DNA of 64,000 nucleotides from Duganella sp. Root1480D1 (GCF_001427305.1 NZ_LMFZ01000007.1:215547-279546); one strand, 5' to 3'; positions 43,132 through 50,966 are shown, counted from the first letter of the stretch. Numbers and translations: made by a program. The notes: generated by a model not told the origin, from the sequence alone.

Positions 43132-43788
43132 TCAGAACGCCAGACAGCCACGGTACGCACGCGGCGCCACCACGGACAAATACCCATGCACCGCCTGCCG
43201 TACCAGCGCCCGCAGCGCTGGCGCGTCGGGCCGCTCACTGCGCGCCATCAAGGTTTGCGCGACCAGGCTGTACGCGATGGCATGCGCCGCAAATGCCGCA
43301 TCGGCCAACACTGCCTCGGCCGGCCAGTCGGCGCCCGCTCCCAGGCCGCGCTCCCATAGCGCCACGAATTCGCCGTACAGCTCGCGGAAAGCCTGCGGCT
43401 TCGACACTTGCCGCTCCAGGTGGAACAGGGCAGCCCACTGTTCGGGTTCTGCCAGCGGGGCCTGGAGTTGAGCTTCCAGCAGCGCATCGACCCGTTCTGG
43501 CAGCGGCAAGCCGGCCGCCGACTGCACCGATTTCTCCAACGCTGCCGCAATGGCCCGCACGCGCTGGCGGATGCTTACTGCGGCCAGCGCATCCTTGCTG
43601 GCGAAATATTCATAGAAGCTGCCGGCGCCTACGCCGGCCAGCGCCAGCACCTGGCGAATGCTTACCTGGGCATAGCCTTTCTCGACGAGCAATTGCACGA
43701 AAGCCTGCTCGATGGCCTGCGCCGTGGCACGGGCCCGCGACTGTGTCGGTTTTCGCCGCTTCGGCGCGACGGTAAGTGGTGCATGCAT
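43132..43788 (-). CDS. TetR family transcriptional regulator
   Basis: 218 aa. The N-terminal helix-turn-helix (QAFVQLLVEKGYAQVSIRQVLALAGVGAGSFYEYFASK pattern, about residues 27-64) is standard for TetR. A Lys/Arg-rich stretch precedes it. ATG 43788 is chosen; an ATG 12 codons upstream is also in frame. The 74-bp space to the divergent aidB-like gene contains TCGGA-a-TCCGA (43791-43801), a small inverted repeat that may be its operator. It is followed on the same strand by the secreted esterase gene. Confidence 0.88.
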   Translation of the reverse strand: MHAPLTVAPKRRKPTQSRARATAQAIEQAFVQLLVEKGYAQVSIRQVLALAGVGAGSFYEYFASKDALAAVSIRQRVRAIAAALEKSVQSAAGLPLPERVDALLEAQLQAPLAEPEQWAALFHLERQVSKPQAFRELYGEFVALWERGLGAGADWPAEAVLADAAFAAHAIAYSLVAQTLMARSERPDAPALRALVRQAVHGYLSVVAPRAYRGCLAF

Positions 43789-43862
43789 GGTCGGAATCCG
43801 AACACCCGGGAAAGCGCCGAGCATTACACTTTCTTGCACATTAATCAAGGAGCTGTGCCGCA

Positions 43863-45467
43863 ATGGACAACCTGACCCACGAATTGAAAGGCTATAACCT
43901 GTACACCAGCGATCTGGCGCTGCAGGAAGGCATCTGCCGCGCCGGCGCCGGTGCCCACGAAGCCGAACTGGAAGCCTACGGTGCCTTGCTGGGCAGCGAG
44001 GCCACCATCCGCATGGCGGAAGACGCCAACCATTTCAAGCCCGAACTGCATACCTTCGACCGCCAGGGCCGCCGCATCGACCGCGTCGAATTCCACCCGG
44101 CCTGGCACGGCATGATGCGCATGGCGCGCGAGCAGGGCATGATTACACAGCCCTTCTCCGACTCGCGGCCGGGCGCCTGGGCGGCATACGCTGCCGCCTT
44201 CTCGATGCACCACCAGATCGAATCCGGCAGCCAATGCCCGCATTCGATGACGCTGGCTTGCGTGCCCGTGTTGCGGCAAGAGCCGGAGCTGTTCGAAGCG
44301 CTGGTTCCAAAGCTGTTCTCGCGCACATACGATCCGCGCGATATCCCGCTGGAACAAAAAGATTCGATCCTGGTCGGCATGGGCATGACGGAAAAACAGG
44401 GCGGCTCCGACCTGCGCACCAACACCACGCATGCCGAAGCGGTGGCAGGCGGCTACCAGCTGACCGGCCACAAATGGTTCTTCTCCGCGCCGATGTGCGA
44501 TGCCCACCTGGTGCTGGCGCGCACCGGCGGCGGCCTGTCCTGCTTCTTCGTGCCGCGCTACCGGCCGGACGGCAGCAAGAATGCTGTGCAGGTGCAGCGC
44601 CTGAAGGAAAAGATCGGCAACCGCTCCAACGCCAGCAGCGAAGTCGAATTCCATGGTGCCTGGGGGCGCATGGTGGGCAAGGAGGGACGCGGCATCCCGA
44701 CCATCATCGAAATGGCCAATATCACGCGGTTGAACTGCGTGATGGGTGCGGCGAGCCTGATGCGCCAATGCGTGGTGCAAGCAATCCACCACTCGCGCCA
44801 GCGGCACGCTTTCGGCAAGCGCCTGGCCGACCAGTCATTAATGCAGAATGTACTGGCCGACATGGCACTGGAAAGCGAGGCCGCCACGCAGTTGATGATG
44901 CGCATGGCCGAAGCCTTCGACCGCGACGACTCGCCGCTGGAACGCGCCTACCAGCGCATCGTCACTCCGGCCGGGAAGCTGTGGACTACCAAGCGCTCCA
45001 TCGAACTGTCGGCGGAGGCAATGGAAGTCTTCGGCGGCAACGGCTATATGGACGAAGGCCCGATGGGGCGCCTGTACCGGGAAACGCCGGTGCTGTCGAT
45101 CTGGGAAGGCTCCGGCAACGTGATGGCGCTCGACCTGCTGCGCGCCATTGCCCGCGAGCCGGAAGCGATGGCCGCCCTGCTGTGCGACCTGCAGGACGGC
45201 TGCCACGCCGATGCCGCGCTGCGTCCCCACCTCCTGGCGCTTGGCAGCCTGCTCGACGGCTCCACCCCGCAGGAAGCGCTGGCGCGCCGCAACGCGCAAT
45301 CGCTGGTCCTGCTGATCCAGGCCCGCCTGCTGCGCGAGCGCGCCCCAACCGCAATCGCCGACGCCTTCATCGCCAGCCGCTTCGACACCGCGCATGGCCG
45401 CATCTACGGCACCCTGTCCGACACCGCCGTCCACCCCGCTATCATCGACCGCGCGTGGCCAATGTAA
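43863..45467 (+). CDS. aidB: AidB-type acyl-CoA dehydrogenase family protein
   Basis: 534 aa, close in length to E. coli AidB (alkylation-response flavoprotein). The opening NLYTSDLALQEGICR, the block GMGMTEKQGGSDLRTNTT (about 170-187), GHKWFFSAPMCDAHLVLA, GNRSNASSEVEFH, RLYRETPVLSIWEGSGN and VFGGNGY all match AidB rather than ordinary fatty-acid dehydrogenases. FAD binding is likely; substrate and role in alkylation defence are not settled for the family. It is divergent from the TetR gene. A small TA operon follows 39 bp downstream. Confidence 0.92.
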   Translation: MDNLTHELKGYNLYTSDLALQEGICRAGAGAHEAELEAYGALLGSEATIRMAEDANHFKPELHTFDRQGRRIDRVEFHPAWHGMMRMAREQGMITQPFSDSRPGAWAAYAAAFSMHHQIESGSQCPHSMTLACVPVLRQEPELFEALVPKLFSRTYDPRDIPLEQKDSILVGMGMTEKQGGSDLRTNTTHAEAVAGGYQLTGHKWFFSAPMCDAHLVLARTGGGLSCFFVPRYRPDGSKNAVQVQRLKEKIGNRSNASSEVEFHGAWGRMVGKEGRGIPTIIEMANITRLNCVMGAASLMRQCVVQAIHHSRQRHAFGKRLADQSLMQNVLADMALESEAATQLMMRMAEAFDRDDSPLERAYQRIVTPAGKLWTTKRSIELSAEAMEVFGGNGYMDEGPMGRLYRETPVLSIWEGSGNVMALDLLRAIAREPEAMAALLCDLQDGCHADAALRPHLLALGSLLDGSTPQEALARRNAQSLVLLIQARLLRERAPTAIADAFIASRFDTAHGRIYGTLSDTAVHPAIIDRAWPM

Positions 45468-45468
45468 A

Positions 45469-45488
45469 GGTGTTACCATGGTGTTACC
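45469..45488. promoter_or_regulatory. Tandem GGTGTTACC repeats before the toxin-antitoxin operon
   Basis: GGTGTTACC occurs at 45469-45477 and again at 45480-45488, so the units are 11 bp apart, one helical turn. This is the usual layout of ribbon-helix-helix operator half-sites. It lies 18 nt before the antitoxin start codon, so it is the likely autoregulatory operator. Confidence 0.5.
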
Positions 45489-45506
45489 GAGTATCGAGGA
45501 AATCCC

Positions 45507-45791
45507 GTGTCGACAACATCGCTGAAATTGCCCGAGGATTTGAAACAACGCGCGGCTTCGGCCGCCCAAGACCTCGGCTTGAGCACCCATGCCTTCATGG
45601 TCGAAGCGATCAGGCAAGCAACTGAACAAACCGAAATTCGCGCTCAGTTTGTGGAAGAGGCGCTTGCCGCCCGATCAGAAATGCTGGAATCCGGTGCAGG
45701 TTACGAAGCCAACGAAGTTCGTGCATACCTGCGGCAGCGCTTGCGGGATAAGGATACCCCCCGGCCGCCTGCCAAGCCATGGCGCAAGTAA
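45507..45791 (+). CDS. Ribbon-helix-helix antitoxin (ParD/CopG-like)
   Basis: 94 aa, GTG start with GAGGA 6 nt upstream. The N-terminal RHH motif is TTSLKLPEDLKQRAASAAQD followed by STHAFMVEAIRQATEQTE. The C-terminus (about 50-94) is charged and probably wraps the toxin. The tandem operator lies just upstream. The 3' end overlaps the toxin gene by 13 nt, the normal translational coupling of TA pairs. Confidence 0.88.
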   Translation: MSTTSLKLPEDLKQRAASAAQDLGLSTHAFMVEAIRQATEQTEIRAQFVEEALAARSEMLESGAGYEANEVRAYLRQRLRDKDTPRPPAKPWRK

Positions 45792-46084
45792 CATACTCGG
45801 AAACTGCGCTTTCCAATCTGGAGCGCATTGTTGAATTCATGGTCACCGAATCGGAAGAGGCGGCGGCAACGGCACTGGACTTGATCGTCGATGCAATCGG
45901 TATGCTTGCCCGCCACCCGCTGGTTGGGCGCCCGGCAGAAATGCACTTGCGTGAACTGGTTATCTCACAAGGACGCACCGGATTCGTTGCACTTTATTCG
46001 TATGAACCAATGCAGGATGTGGTGCTAGTGCTGGCTGTCCGGCATCAACGTGAGGCTGGCTTCCGGTATAATCCTGGCCCATGA
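45779..46084 (+). CDS. RelE/ParE family toxin
   Basis: 101 aa. ParE/RelE fold features: VTYSETALSNLERIVEFMV at the N-terminus, then LARHPLVGRPAEMHLRELVI, and a C-terminal VLVLAVRHQREAGFR strand. Toxins of this group attack gyrase (ParE) or mRNA (RelE); the lack of obvious RelE catalytic residues makes ParE-like more likely. It overlaps its antitoxin upstream and, by 4 nt (ATGA), the DUF3297 gene downstream. Confidence 0.88.
   Translation: MAQVTYSETALSNLERIVEFMVTESEEAAATALDLIVDAIGMLARHPLVGRPAEMHLRELVISQGRTGFVALYSYEPMQDVVLVLAVRHQREAGFRYNPGP
46067..46072 (+). promoter_or_regulatory. Consensus -10 box for DUF3297 inside the toxin gene
   Basis: A perfect TATAAT ends 8 nt before the ATG at 46081, so transcription from it would start at or next to the start codon, giving a leaderless or near-leaderless message. 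No good -35 is seen (ATCAAC at 17 nt). It would allow DUF3297 expression independent of the TA promoter. Confidence 0.4.
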
Positions 46085-46326
46085 ACGATACTACCCGCCC
46101 AGAACTCCCGGACCACCTGTCGATCGACCCGCGCAGCCCGCACCACGTGGCTGCCGTGTTCGAGCACGACATTGGCATCAAATTCAACGACAAAGAGCGC
46201 TTTGACGTTGAGGAATACTGCATCAGCGAAGGCTGGATCAAAGTCCAGCACGCAACGGCCAAAGACCGCCGCGGCCAGCCAATGCTGGTCAAGCTGAAAG
46301 GCAAGGTAGACGCTTTCTACCGCTGA
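46081..46326 (+). CDS. DUF3297 family protein
   Basis: 81 aa, cytosolic. The conserved pattern LPDHLSIDPRSPHHVAAVFE, IGIKFNDKERFDVEEYCISEGWI pattern and the C-terminal VKLKGKVDAFYR are the full DUF3297 signature. Normally a stand-alone gene. Here its ATG overlaps the toxin stop codon, with its own -10 box in the toxin tail and an intrinsic terminator 11 nt after its stop. Function unknown. Confidence 0.92.
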   Translation: MNDTTRPELPDHLSIDPRSPHHVAAVFEHDIGIKFNDKERFDVEEYCISEGWIKVQHATAKDRRGQPMLVKLKGKVDAFYR

Positions 46327-46336
46327 TATTCCCCGA

Positions 46337-46363
46337 GGCCAGCATTCGCTGGCCTTTTTTCTT
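46337..46363 (+). terminator. Intrinsic terminator after DUF3297
   Basis: A 7-bp stem GGCCAGC-attc-GCTGGCC (46337-46354) is followed directly by TTTTTTCTT. This is a textbook rho-independent terminator for the plus-strand TA-DUF3297 transcript. It sits 4 nt before the 3' end of the convergent Nudix gene. Confidence 0.92.
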
Positions 46364-46366
46364 GCC

Positions 46367-47302
46367 TCAAACCGCAGGCACCTGATCCAGGTCGTGATAC
46401 ACCAGCAGGCCGCGCTTGCGTGCCGCCGCCACCATGGCGTCGGTCCCGGCCGAGGCGCCACCAATCCTCAACACCGCGTCGCAGTGCGCTAGTAAGCGCT
46501 CACAGTGCGGATGAAAAATCTCCTCGTAGACAGCATCCCCCACGCCTTGCGAGCCGGCGGCGTGCAGCACGGGCAGCGCCAGCCACTCACCCAGCACCGG
46601 CGTATGGCCCTTGCGGTAGAGCGGCAAGACGAAGGATTCCATGGCGGCCACATTGGCGGCGATGCGCGCCGGGTCGTCGCCTGTACCGGAACGATAAGGC
46701 CCGGCGACCAGGATCATCATGCTGCGCGGCGGCAGCAAATGCAGGTGCAAATACTGCAGCAGCATGATGGTCTTGGCGTCCATGATTTCGCCGCTGGCGG
46801 TCATGGCCAGCGCCTTGTCGGCATCCATCTCGATGACTTCGATATCCTCGCCTTCCTGTTCCAGCCCGCCGCCGCTGCCAATCTTCGATCCGGCGTGATA
46901 CTCGCCCACGAAGAAATGCAGCCGCTCGGTAACCGATCCAGGGCTCATGAAGACGTCGAATACCGGCCGCAGCTGCTCCACCTTGTAGCCGGTTTCTTCC
47001 TCCAGCTCGGCGTGCATGCGCTGTTCAGGATGCGCCTCGTCCAGCAGGCCGGCCGGGGCTTCGATCAGGTAGCCATCGTGCTGGTTGACGTAAGCGGGGA
47101 AGCGGAACTGGCGCGTCAGCAGCACCGTGCGGCGCGTGCTGTTATACAGCAGGGCGACGGCGCCGTTGCCGCGGTCATAGGTCTCCCGGCTCATGGTTTG
47201 CCAACGGCCATCGCGCCGCTTCAAATCGAAAGTGGTCGTCTTGAGGACGTACCAATTGTCTGACAGTAGTTTGACCGACTTGATACGGACATTTTCTTCC
47301 AT
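46367..47302 (-). CDS. Nudix hydrolase (NudK/ADP-ribose pyrophosphatase type) fused to DUF4406
   Basis: 311 aa. Residues 1-190 resemble NudK/YffH (GDP-mannose pyrophosphatase): the N-terminus MEENVRIKSVKLLSDNWYVL and a Nudix box at 85-106 that keeps the metal-binding glutamates (E99, E102, E103) but has Ala for the Arg and His for the first Glu. Residues about 195-311 form a DUF4406 domain, a nucleoside 2-deoxyribosyltransferase-like fold, opening with MMILVAGPYRSG. NudK normally ends near residue 191, so the second domain is an added fusion, continuous in frame. AAGGG precedes ATG 47302, and an inverted repeat (47318-47337) lies upstream. Confidence 0.87.
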   Translation of the reverse strand: MEENVRIKSVKLLSDNWYVLKTTTFDLKRRDGRWQTMSRETYDRGNGAVALLYNSTRRTVLLTRQFRFPAYVNQHDGYLIEAPAGLLDEAHPEQRMHAELEEETGYKVEQLRPVFDVFMSPGSVTERLHFFVGEYHAGSKIGSGGGLEQEGEDIEVIEMDADKALAMTASGEIMDAKTIMLLQYLHLHLLPPRSMMILVAGPYRSGTGDDPARIAANVAAMESFVLPLYRKGHTPVLGEWLALPVLHAAGSQGVGDAVYEEIFHPHCERLLAHCDAVLRIGGASAGTDAMVAAARKRGLLVYHDLDQVPAV

Positions 47303-47317
47303 GGGTTTTCCCTTAAA

Positions 47318-47337
47318 AAGTATCGCCTTGTGATACC
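47318..47337. promoter_or_regulatory. GTATC-N7-GATAC inverted repeat (operator candidate 2)
   Basis: AAGTATCGCCTTGTGATACC, arms GTATC (47320-47324) and GATAC (47332-47336), 15 nt before the start codon of the Nudix-DUF4406 gene. It matches the site at 9161-9180 at 16 of 20 positions with identical spacing. Confidence 0.45.
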
Positions 47338-47446
47338 TGAACAGCGCAAGCGATGATAACTTGGAAATAAAACTTCTGCTTCCCTGACCTTTTGTCCAAA
47401 CTCCGCGCAAGGTACAACTTTCATCACTTTCGCTAAAGGAGACATC

Positions 47447-48148
47447 ATGTGGGGGACAAACTATGTACGGCGAGGCTGCCGTGCTATCGCAATCCTGGCA
47501 ATCGGATTGCTTACGCTGCGCTCGACAGCCGCATCGGAACTGCCGACGACTTCAAACCCTGCGTTGGCCCAGCAATTACAGGTTGGCGACCTGCTCTTTA
47601 TCCGCGTATCAGCCCTGCCGTTTCGAAAAGTCGCTGAGACCACGAATAGCTGGACCAACCATGTCGGCATCGTCATCGCGACCGATGGCACGGAGCCGGT
47701 CATCGCAGAAAGCACCTTCCCGGTATCTAAACAGGGAAGCCTTGCGCGCTTTCTCGCGCGTTCGGAAGGCGGCCGCGTCGGAGTGAGCCGCCTCAACACG
47801 CCGCTAACGGCCAAGCAGCAGCGCGCCCTGGTTCAGGCAGCGCAGGCCCGCATGGGCATCTTCTACGACACCGGCTTCAACCTGCACTCGCCGCGCCAAT
47901 TCTGTTCGCGCTTTGTGCACGAAGTACTGCGTGAGGCAAGCGGCATCCAGGTTGGCGAAACCGAAACCTTCGCCACCCTGCTGGCGCGCAATCCGGATGC
48001 CGACCAGGCGTTCTGGAAATACTGGTATTTCGGGCAGATTCCATGGGAGCGAGAGACCGTAACGCCGGCTAGCGTCATGAACAGCTCGCAAGTGCATGCC
48101 GTCTTCGATGGTTTTGTCGCCAACAACTCCTCAGTGCGCAATCCTTGA
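47447..48148 (+). CDS. YiiX/YebB-like NlpC/P60-type cysteine hydrolase
   Basis: 233 aa. A signal-like N-terminus (GCRAIAILAIGLLTLRSTAA) precedes a permuted papain-fold domain of the YiiX group: QVGDLLFIRVSALPF, the catalytic-type His in SWTNHVGIVI, and the Cys in PRQFCSRFVHEVL. The role is probably peptidoglycan- or lipid-amide hydrolysis in the periplasm; the substrate is unknown. AAAGGAGA sits 4 nt before ATG 47447. The gene is alone on its strand, followed by the operator region of the S41 protease. Confidence 0.85.
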   Translation: MWGTNYVRRGCRAIAILAIGLLTLRSTAASELPTTSNPALAQQLQVGDLLFIRVSALPFRKVAETTNSWTNHVGIVIATDGTEPVIAESTFPVSKQGSLARFLARSEGGRVGVSRLNTPLTAKQQRALVQAAQARMGIFYDTGFNLHSPRQFCSRFVHEVLREASGIQVGETETFATLLARNPDADQAFWKYWYFGQIPWERETVTPASVMNSSQVHAVFDGFVANNSSVRNP

Positions 48149-48210
48149 CCAGGACTAACCCAGATCCAAGGATCCACATTCCAGCGGCGAACTGCCCTGA
48201 TCGCTGGAGC

Positions 48211-48260
48211 TTGACATTATCGATTACAGATGTAATCATAATCCAGCGATTACACATGTA
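48211..48260 (+). promoter_or_regulatory. Promoter with two BlaI/MecI-like operators
   Basis: A TTGACA -35 (48211-48216) is followed by two TACA-NN-TGTA dyads: GATTACAGATGTAATC (48222-48237) and TACACATGTA (48251-48260). Their centres are 26 bp apart. TACA-NN-TGTA is the known half-site pattern of BlaI/MecI-type repressors. The first dyad covers the -10 region, so binding would block transcription of the downstream S41 protease gene. No blaI-like gene is in this window. Confidence 0.6.
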
Positions 48261-48269
48261 AATGATCGC

Positions 48270-48291
48270 CTGCGTCCCCGCCGGGACGCAG
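48270..48291. repeat. Hairpin in the S41 leader
   Basis: Perfect 9-bp arms CTGCGTCCC (48270-48278) and GGGACGCAG (48283-48291) with loop cgcc, between the operators and the S41 start codon. A related hairpin (48 nt window, GCGTCC/GGACGC stem) lies after the gene at 49453-49476. Confidence 0.6.
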
Positions 48292-48375
48292 TCCTGCCAT
48301 TGAATGCGATGATGCCCAGCTTGGGCAGGCTTTTCGTCAATGTCAGCAAATCAACCGCAGATACAAAAAGGCCTT

Positions 48376-49434
48376 ATGTCTCACATGCTCGTTACACTCG
48401 CGCTTGCCGCTGCTGCGCAGGCATCCGCACAAGTCCCGCCTGCAACCGGGGCGCTGGATGGCGCAACCCGCCATGCCGTCGTCAAGCGATTGGCACAAAC
48501 CGTCGAGGACAATTACGTGTTTCCGGATGTAGCAAAGAAAGTGGCTGCGCACCTGCGCGACAGGGATGCGAAAAATGCCTATGCCAGCGCCGGCACGGCC
48601 GCTTCCCTGGCGGAGATGCTGACCGCGGATATGAGAACTACCGGAAAGGATATGCACTTTGGCGTGCGTTTCGACCCAGAATTCAAGGCCGCGCCGGACG
48701 AAAGTGCCCCGAGCGCCGAGGCGCTTGCCCAGCAGCGCCAAGAGTCGGAACGCCTCGCAGGTGGCGTCTTCCGCGTCGAGCGCCTGCCGGGCAATGTGGG
48801 CTATCTGGACATTCGCGGTTTTGAACCAGCGTCGTTTTCGGCCCCCTCCATCGAGGCGGCGATGACGCTGTTGAAACATACCGAGGCGATCATCCTGGAC
48901 TTGCGCAAGAATGGGGGCGGCGATGGTGAAACTGTTGCCTACCTGATGAGTCACTTTTTCGCCGAGGGCGACCGGCGGCATTTGAATGACATGGTCTTCC
49001 GTAAGAATCAGCAAAGCAAACAGTACTGGACCAGTACGGCAACTGCTGTGCATTACACCCGCCCGGTGTATGTGTTGACTTCCAAGCGGACTTTCTCAGC
49101 GGCGGAAGAGTGCGCCTATGATTTTCAGACGCAAAAACGGGCGACCCTCGTCGGGGAAACAACTGGCGGCGCCGCGAATCCGGGCGCCCCCATTGCGGTA
49201 GATGGCGGCTTGGTCGCCTTCATTTCGACCGGACAAGCCATCAACCCGATCACGCACGGGAATTGGGAAGGTGTCGGCGTCAAGCCGGATGTGGCGACAC
49301 CGGCGGATCGCGCACTCGACGTCGCCAACGCCAGAATCCTGCGCGAGATTATCATGCCGAAAATCGGCGACGACCGAGCCCGCGCGCAATTGACTGCGGA
49401 GGCGGAGCGCATGGAGAAGGGTGAAGTTAAGTAA
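48376..49434 (+). CDS. S41 family peptidase (IRBP/tail-specific protease type)
   Basis: 352 aa. A short signal peptide (MSHMLVTLALAAAAQASA) makes it periplasmic. The N-terminal IRBP-like helical segment (ATRHAVVKRLAQTVEDNYVF) precedes the S41 core: LPGNVGYLDIRGF, IILDLRKNGGGDGETVAYL, and the catalytic serine in TSKRTFSAAEE, with K in QTQKRATLVGE as the likely dyad base. ATG 48376 is favoured by AAGG 6 nt upstream; a start 12 codons earlier is possible. It is preceded by BlaI/MecI-like operators, so expression may follow cell-wall or beta-lactam stress. Confidence 0.85.
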   Translation: MSHMLVTLALAAAAQASAQVPPATGALDGATRHAVVKRLAQTVEDNYVFPDVAKKVAAHLRDRDAKNAYASAGTAASLAEMLTADMRTTGKDMHFGVRFDPEFKAAPDESAPSAEALAQQRQESERLAGGVFRVERLPGNVGYLDIRGFEPASFSAPSIEAAMTLLKHTEAIILDLRKNGGGDGETVAYLMSHFFAEGDRRHLNDMVFRKNQQSKQYWTSTATAVHYTRPVYVLTSKRTFSAAEECAYDFQTQKRATLVGETTGGAANPGAPIAVDGGLVAFISTGQAINPITHGNWEGVGVKPDVATPADRALDVANARILREIIMPKIGDDRARAQLTAEAERMEKGEVK

Positions 49435-49452
49435 GCGAGATCGATGATCTCA

Positions 49453-49476
49453 TCGCGTCCGAGCCTCGGGACGCGA
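49453..49476. repeat. Hairpin after the S41 gene
   Basis: Perfect 8-bp arms TCGCGTCC (49453-49460) and GGACGCGA (49469-49476). It may serve as a transcription barrier for the plus-strand S41 gene, though no T-run follows. Its stem shares GCGTCC/GGACGC with the hairpin before the gene. Confidence 0.5.
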
Positions 49477-49544
49477 ATCGAACGGGCCGCTTTGGCCCAA
49501 GCCCTCACGCAACATTTTCCAGGCGGTCGAATTACGAAAGCCTG

Positions 49545-50003
49545 CTATCTAATTTTCTCAAAGGTGGAGGTAACATCCATCGCAGTGGGACGTGTTCCAT
49601 TTGTTCGCTTGGCAAACGCCTCCATCCCCTTCTCATCATATGTCGTTATCAGCTGCAAATGTTCTTCATCAACACTGACCTTTTTCACCGAGGTCCAGCC
49701 AACTTGGCTGGAGACGTCAGACTTCAATATTGTCGTCTCCAAGGAGTCTTCGCCAACCAGGCGATATGAACCAGAGCTGGCATTGGTAGAGCTGCTGAGG
49801 CTCCATGTTCCATCTCTTCGGAAATCCATAGTGGACGCTCCATGGGACTCTTGAATTCGAACTACCTTCCCATCTGCGGTCTGTACCATCTTTATATGAC
49901 GCCATTTGCCAACGATGGCGTCAACTTCAATAGGCAATGCAAAGCTGCTCGTGGCACCTGTCATCAAAATCATTGCCCCAACAAGGGATTGTATTTGCTT
50001 CAT
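49545..50003 (-). CDS. Secreted lipocalin-like hypothetical protein
   Basis: 152 aa. Signal peptide MKQIQSLVGAMILMTGATSS with cleavage near SFA. The mature sequence begins IVGKWRHIKMVQTADGKVVR and continues with alternating strands (MDFRRDGTWSLSSSTNASSG, SGSYRLVGEDSLET), the pattern of lipocalin-like beta-sandwich proteins. ATG 50003 was chosen because upstream in-frame sequence has no signal peptide, but there is no good ribosome site. Lower GC than its neighbours. It follows the TPR gene by 64 nt on the same strand. Function unknown. Confidence 0.68.
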   Translation of the reverse strand: MKQIQSLVGAMILMTGATSSFALPIEVDAIVGKWRHIKMVQTADGKVVRIQESHGASTMDFRRDGTWSLSSSTNASSGSYRLVGEDSLETTILKSDVSSQVGWTSVKKVSVDEEHLQLITTYDEKGMEAFAKRTNGTRPTAMDVTSTFEKIR

Positions 50004-50067
50004 TTTGTAGGTTTGGATCTTGGTTTTTTTTCGGGTGGCCGCTCTTTGGCCAGTAGCGAACACGCCT

Positions 50068-50703
50068 CTAAAATTCGGCGCCACTCTTTGGTTGAGGACG
50101 CGTGCCTTCAATCACCTGCATTACCAGGGCCCTCACAGCGCGAGAAACTTTATCTGACGGGTCCATAGTGATGGCACGGTCAACCGAGTCCAACGCTTGC
50201 TTGTTGCGATTCGCTACCAAATAGGCGAGCGCCAAATTGGCGTGCAATTCCGGTACTGAAGGAGCAAGCTTGATCGCTCTTTGTAGCGCGGCGACGCCAT
50301 CCGTTCCTTGCCCAACATCGATGCAGGAAAGTCCATACTCACTGGCGACATCCGGATTATTTTGCTCGATTGAATAAGCGGTCTTGAACGCGCCATATGC
50401 ATCTGAGCGATTCCCCAGTGCCTGGTGCGCTTTTCCGATGAACCAGCTGGCCTGCCAATGCTGCCTGTCGGCACGAACAACAGCCTCAAGCCTGGCAATC
50501 CCTTCCTCCAAGGCGCGGCGCCTGACCGCGTCCAAAGCTGGTTCCCGCTCCGACATCTTCATGTGCTGCGATATGAGCCCCGCCCCTGCTTTGAAGTCGG
50601 CGGCAACATCGGTAGTACTTGCCAGGTGTGGTTGCGCCGCGAGCGAGAGCGACTCAACCAGAAGGCAGGATGAGAAGATAAGACAAATCAGCAATTGGCG
50701 CAT
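50068..50703 (-). CDS. Secreted tetratricopeptide-repeat protein
   Basis: 211 aa. A signal peptide (MRQLLICLIFSSCLLVESLSLAA) is followed by helical TPR units: WQASWFIGKAHQALGNRSDAYGAFKTAYSIEQ pattern (about 83-114), DVASEYGLSCIDVGQGTDGVAALQRAIKLAP pattern, and ELHANLALAYLVANRNKQALDSVDRAI pattern, about three repeats. A scaffold role in the periplasm is likely, with no partner evident apart from the neighbouring lipocalin-like protein. GC is lower than in flanking genes, hinting at later acquisition. Confidence 0.75.
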   Translation of the reverse strand: MRQLLICLIFSSCLLVESLSLAAQPHLASTTDVAADFKAGAGLISQHMKMSEREPALDAVRRRALEEGIARLEAVVRADRQHWQASWFIGKAHQALGNRSDAYGAFKTAYSIEQNNPDVASEYGLSCIDVGQGTDGVAALQRAIKLAPSVPELHANLALAYLVANRNKQALDSVDRAITMDPSDKVSRAVRALVMQVIEGTRPQPKSGAEF

Positions 50704-50966
50704 GGTTTGGTAGACGAAGTGAGTCCGGAGATAGCTACAAATGGCCGATTGTACTCGGTCATCTCACGACGACTTCTACCCCGGCAAATTCCCTGTCTCA
50801 AATCGCCACTACGCGATGTGATGGCAAACAACGGCAGACGTCTCAGGCCGGGACCTGTTGTTCTGACGTATGGTCCAGTGCGCCATTGATTGTATGTATT
50901 CGATATATTCAATTTAACATCCCATCCAGCGACCGCCGGAGGAATGCTCAATTGGTGGCGAAGGAC

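Noticed and set aside
43791-43801. TCGGA-a-TCCGA as a firm TetR operator
   Set aside because: Only 5-bp arms; noted in the TetR entry but not strong enough as a separate feature.
49441-49500. tRNA-like sequence (minus strand GTTCGATTC)
   Set aside because: The T-arm stem does not pair beyond two bases and no acceptor or anticodon stems can be formed.
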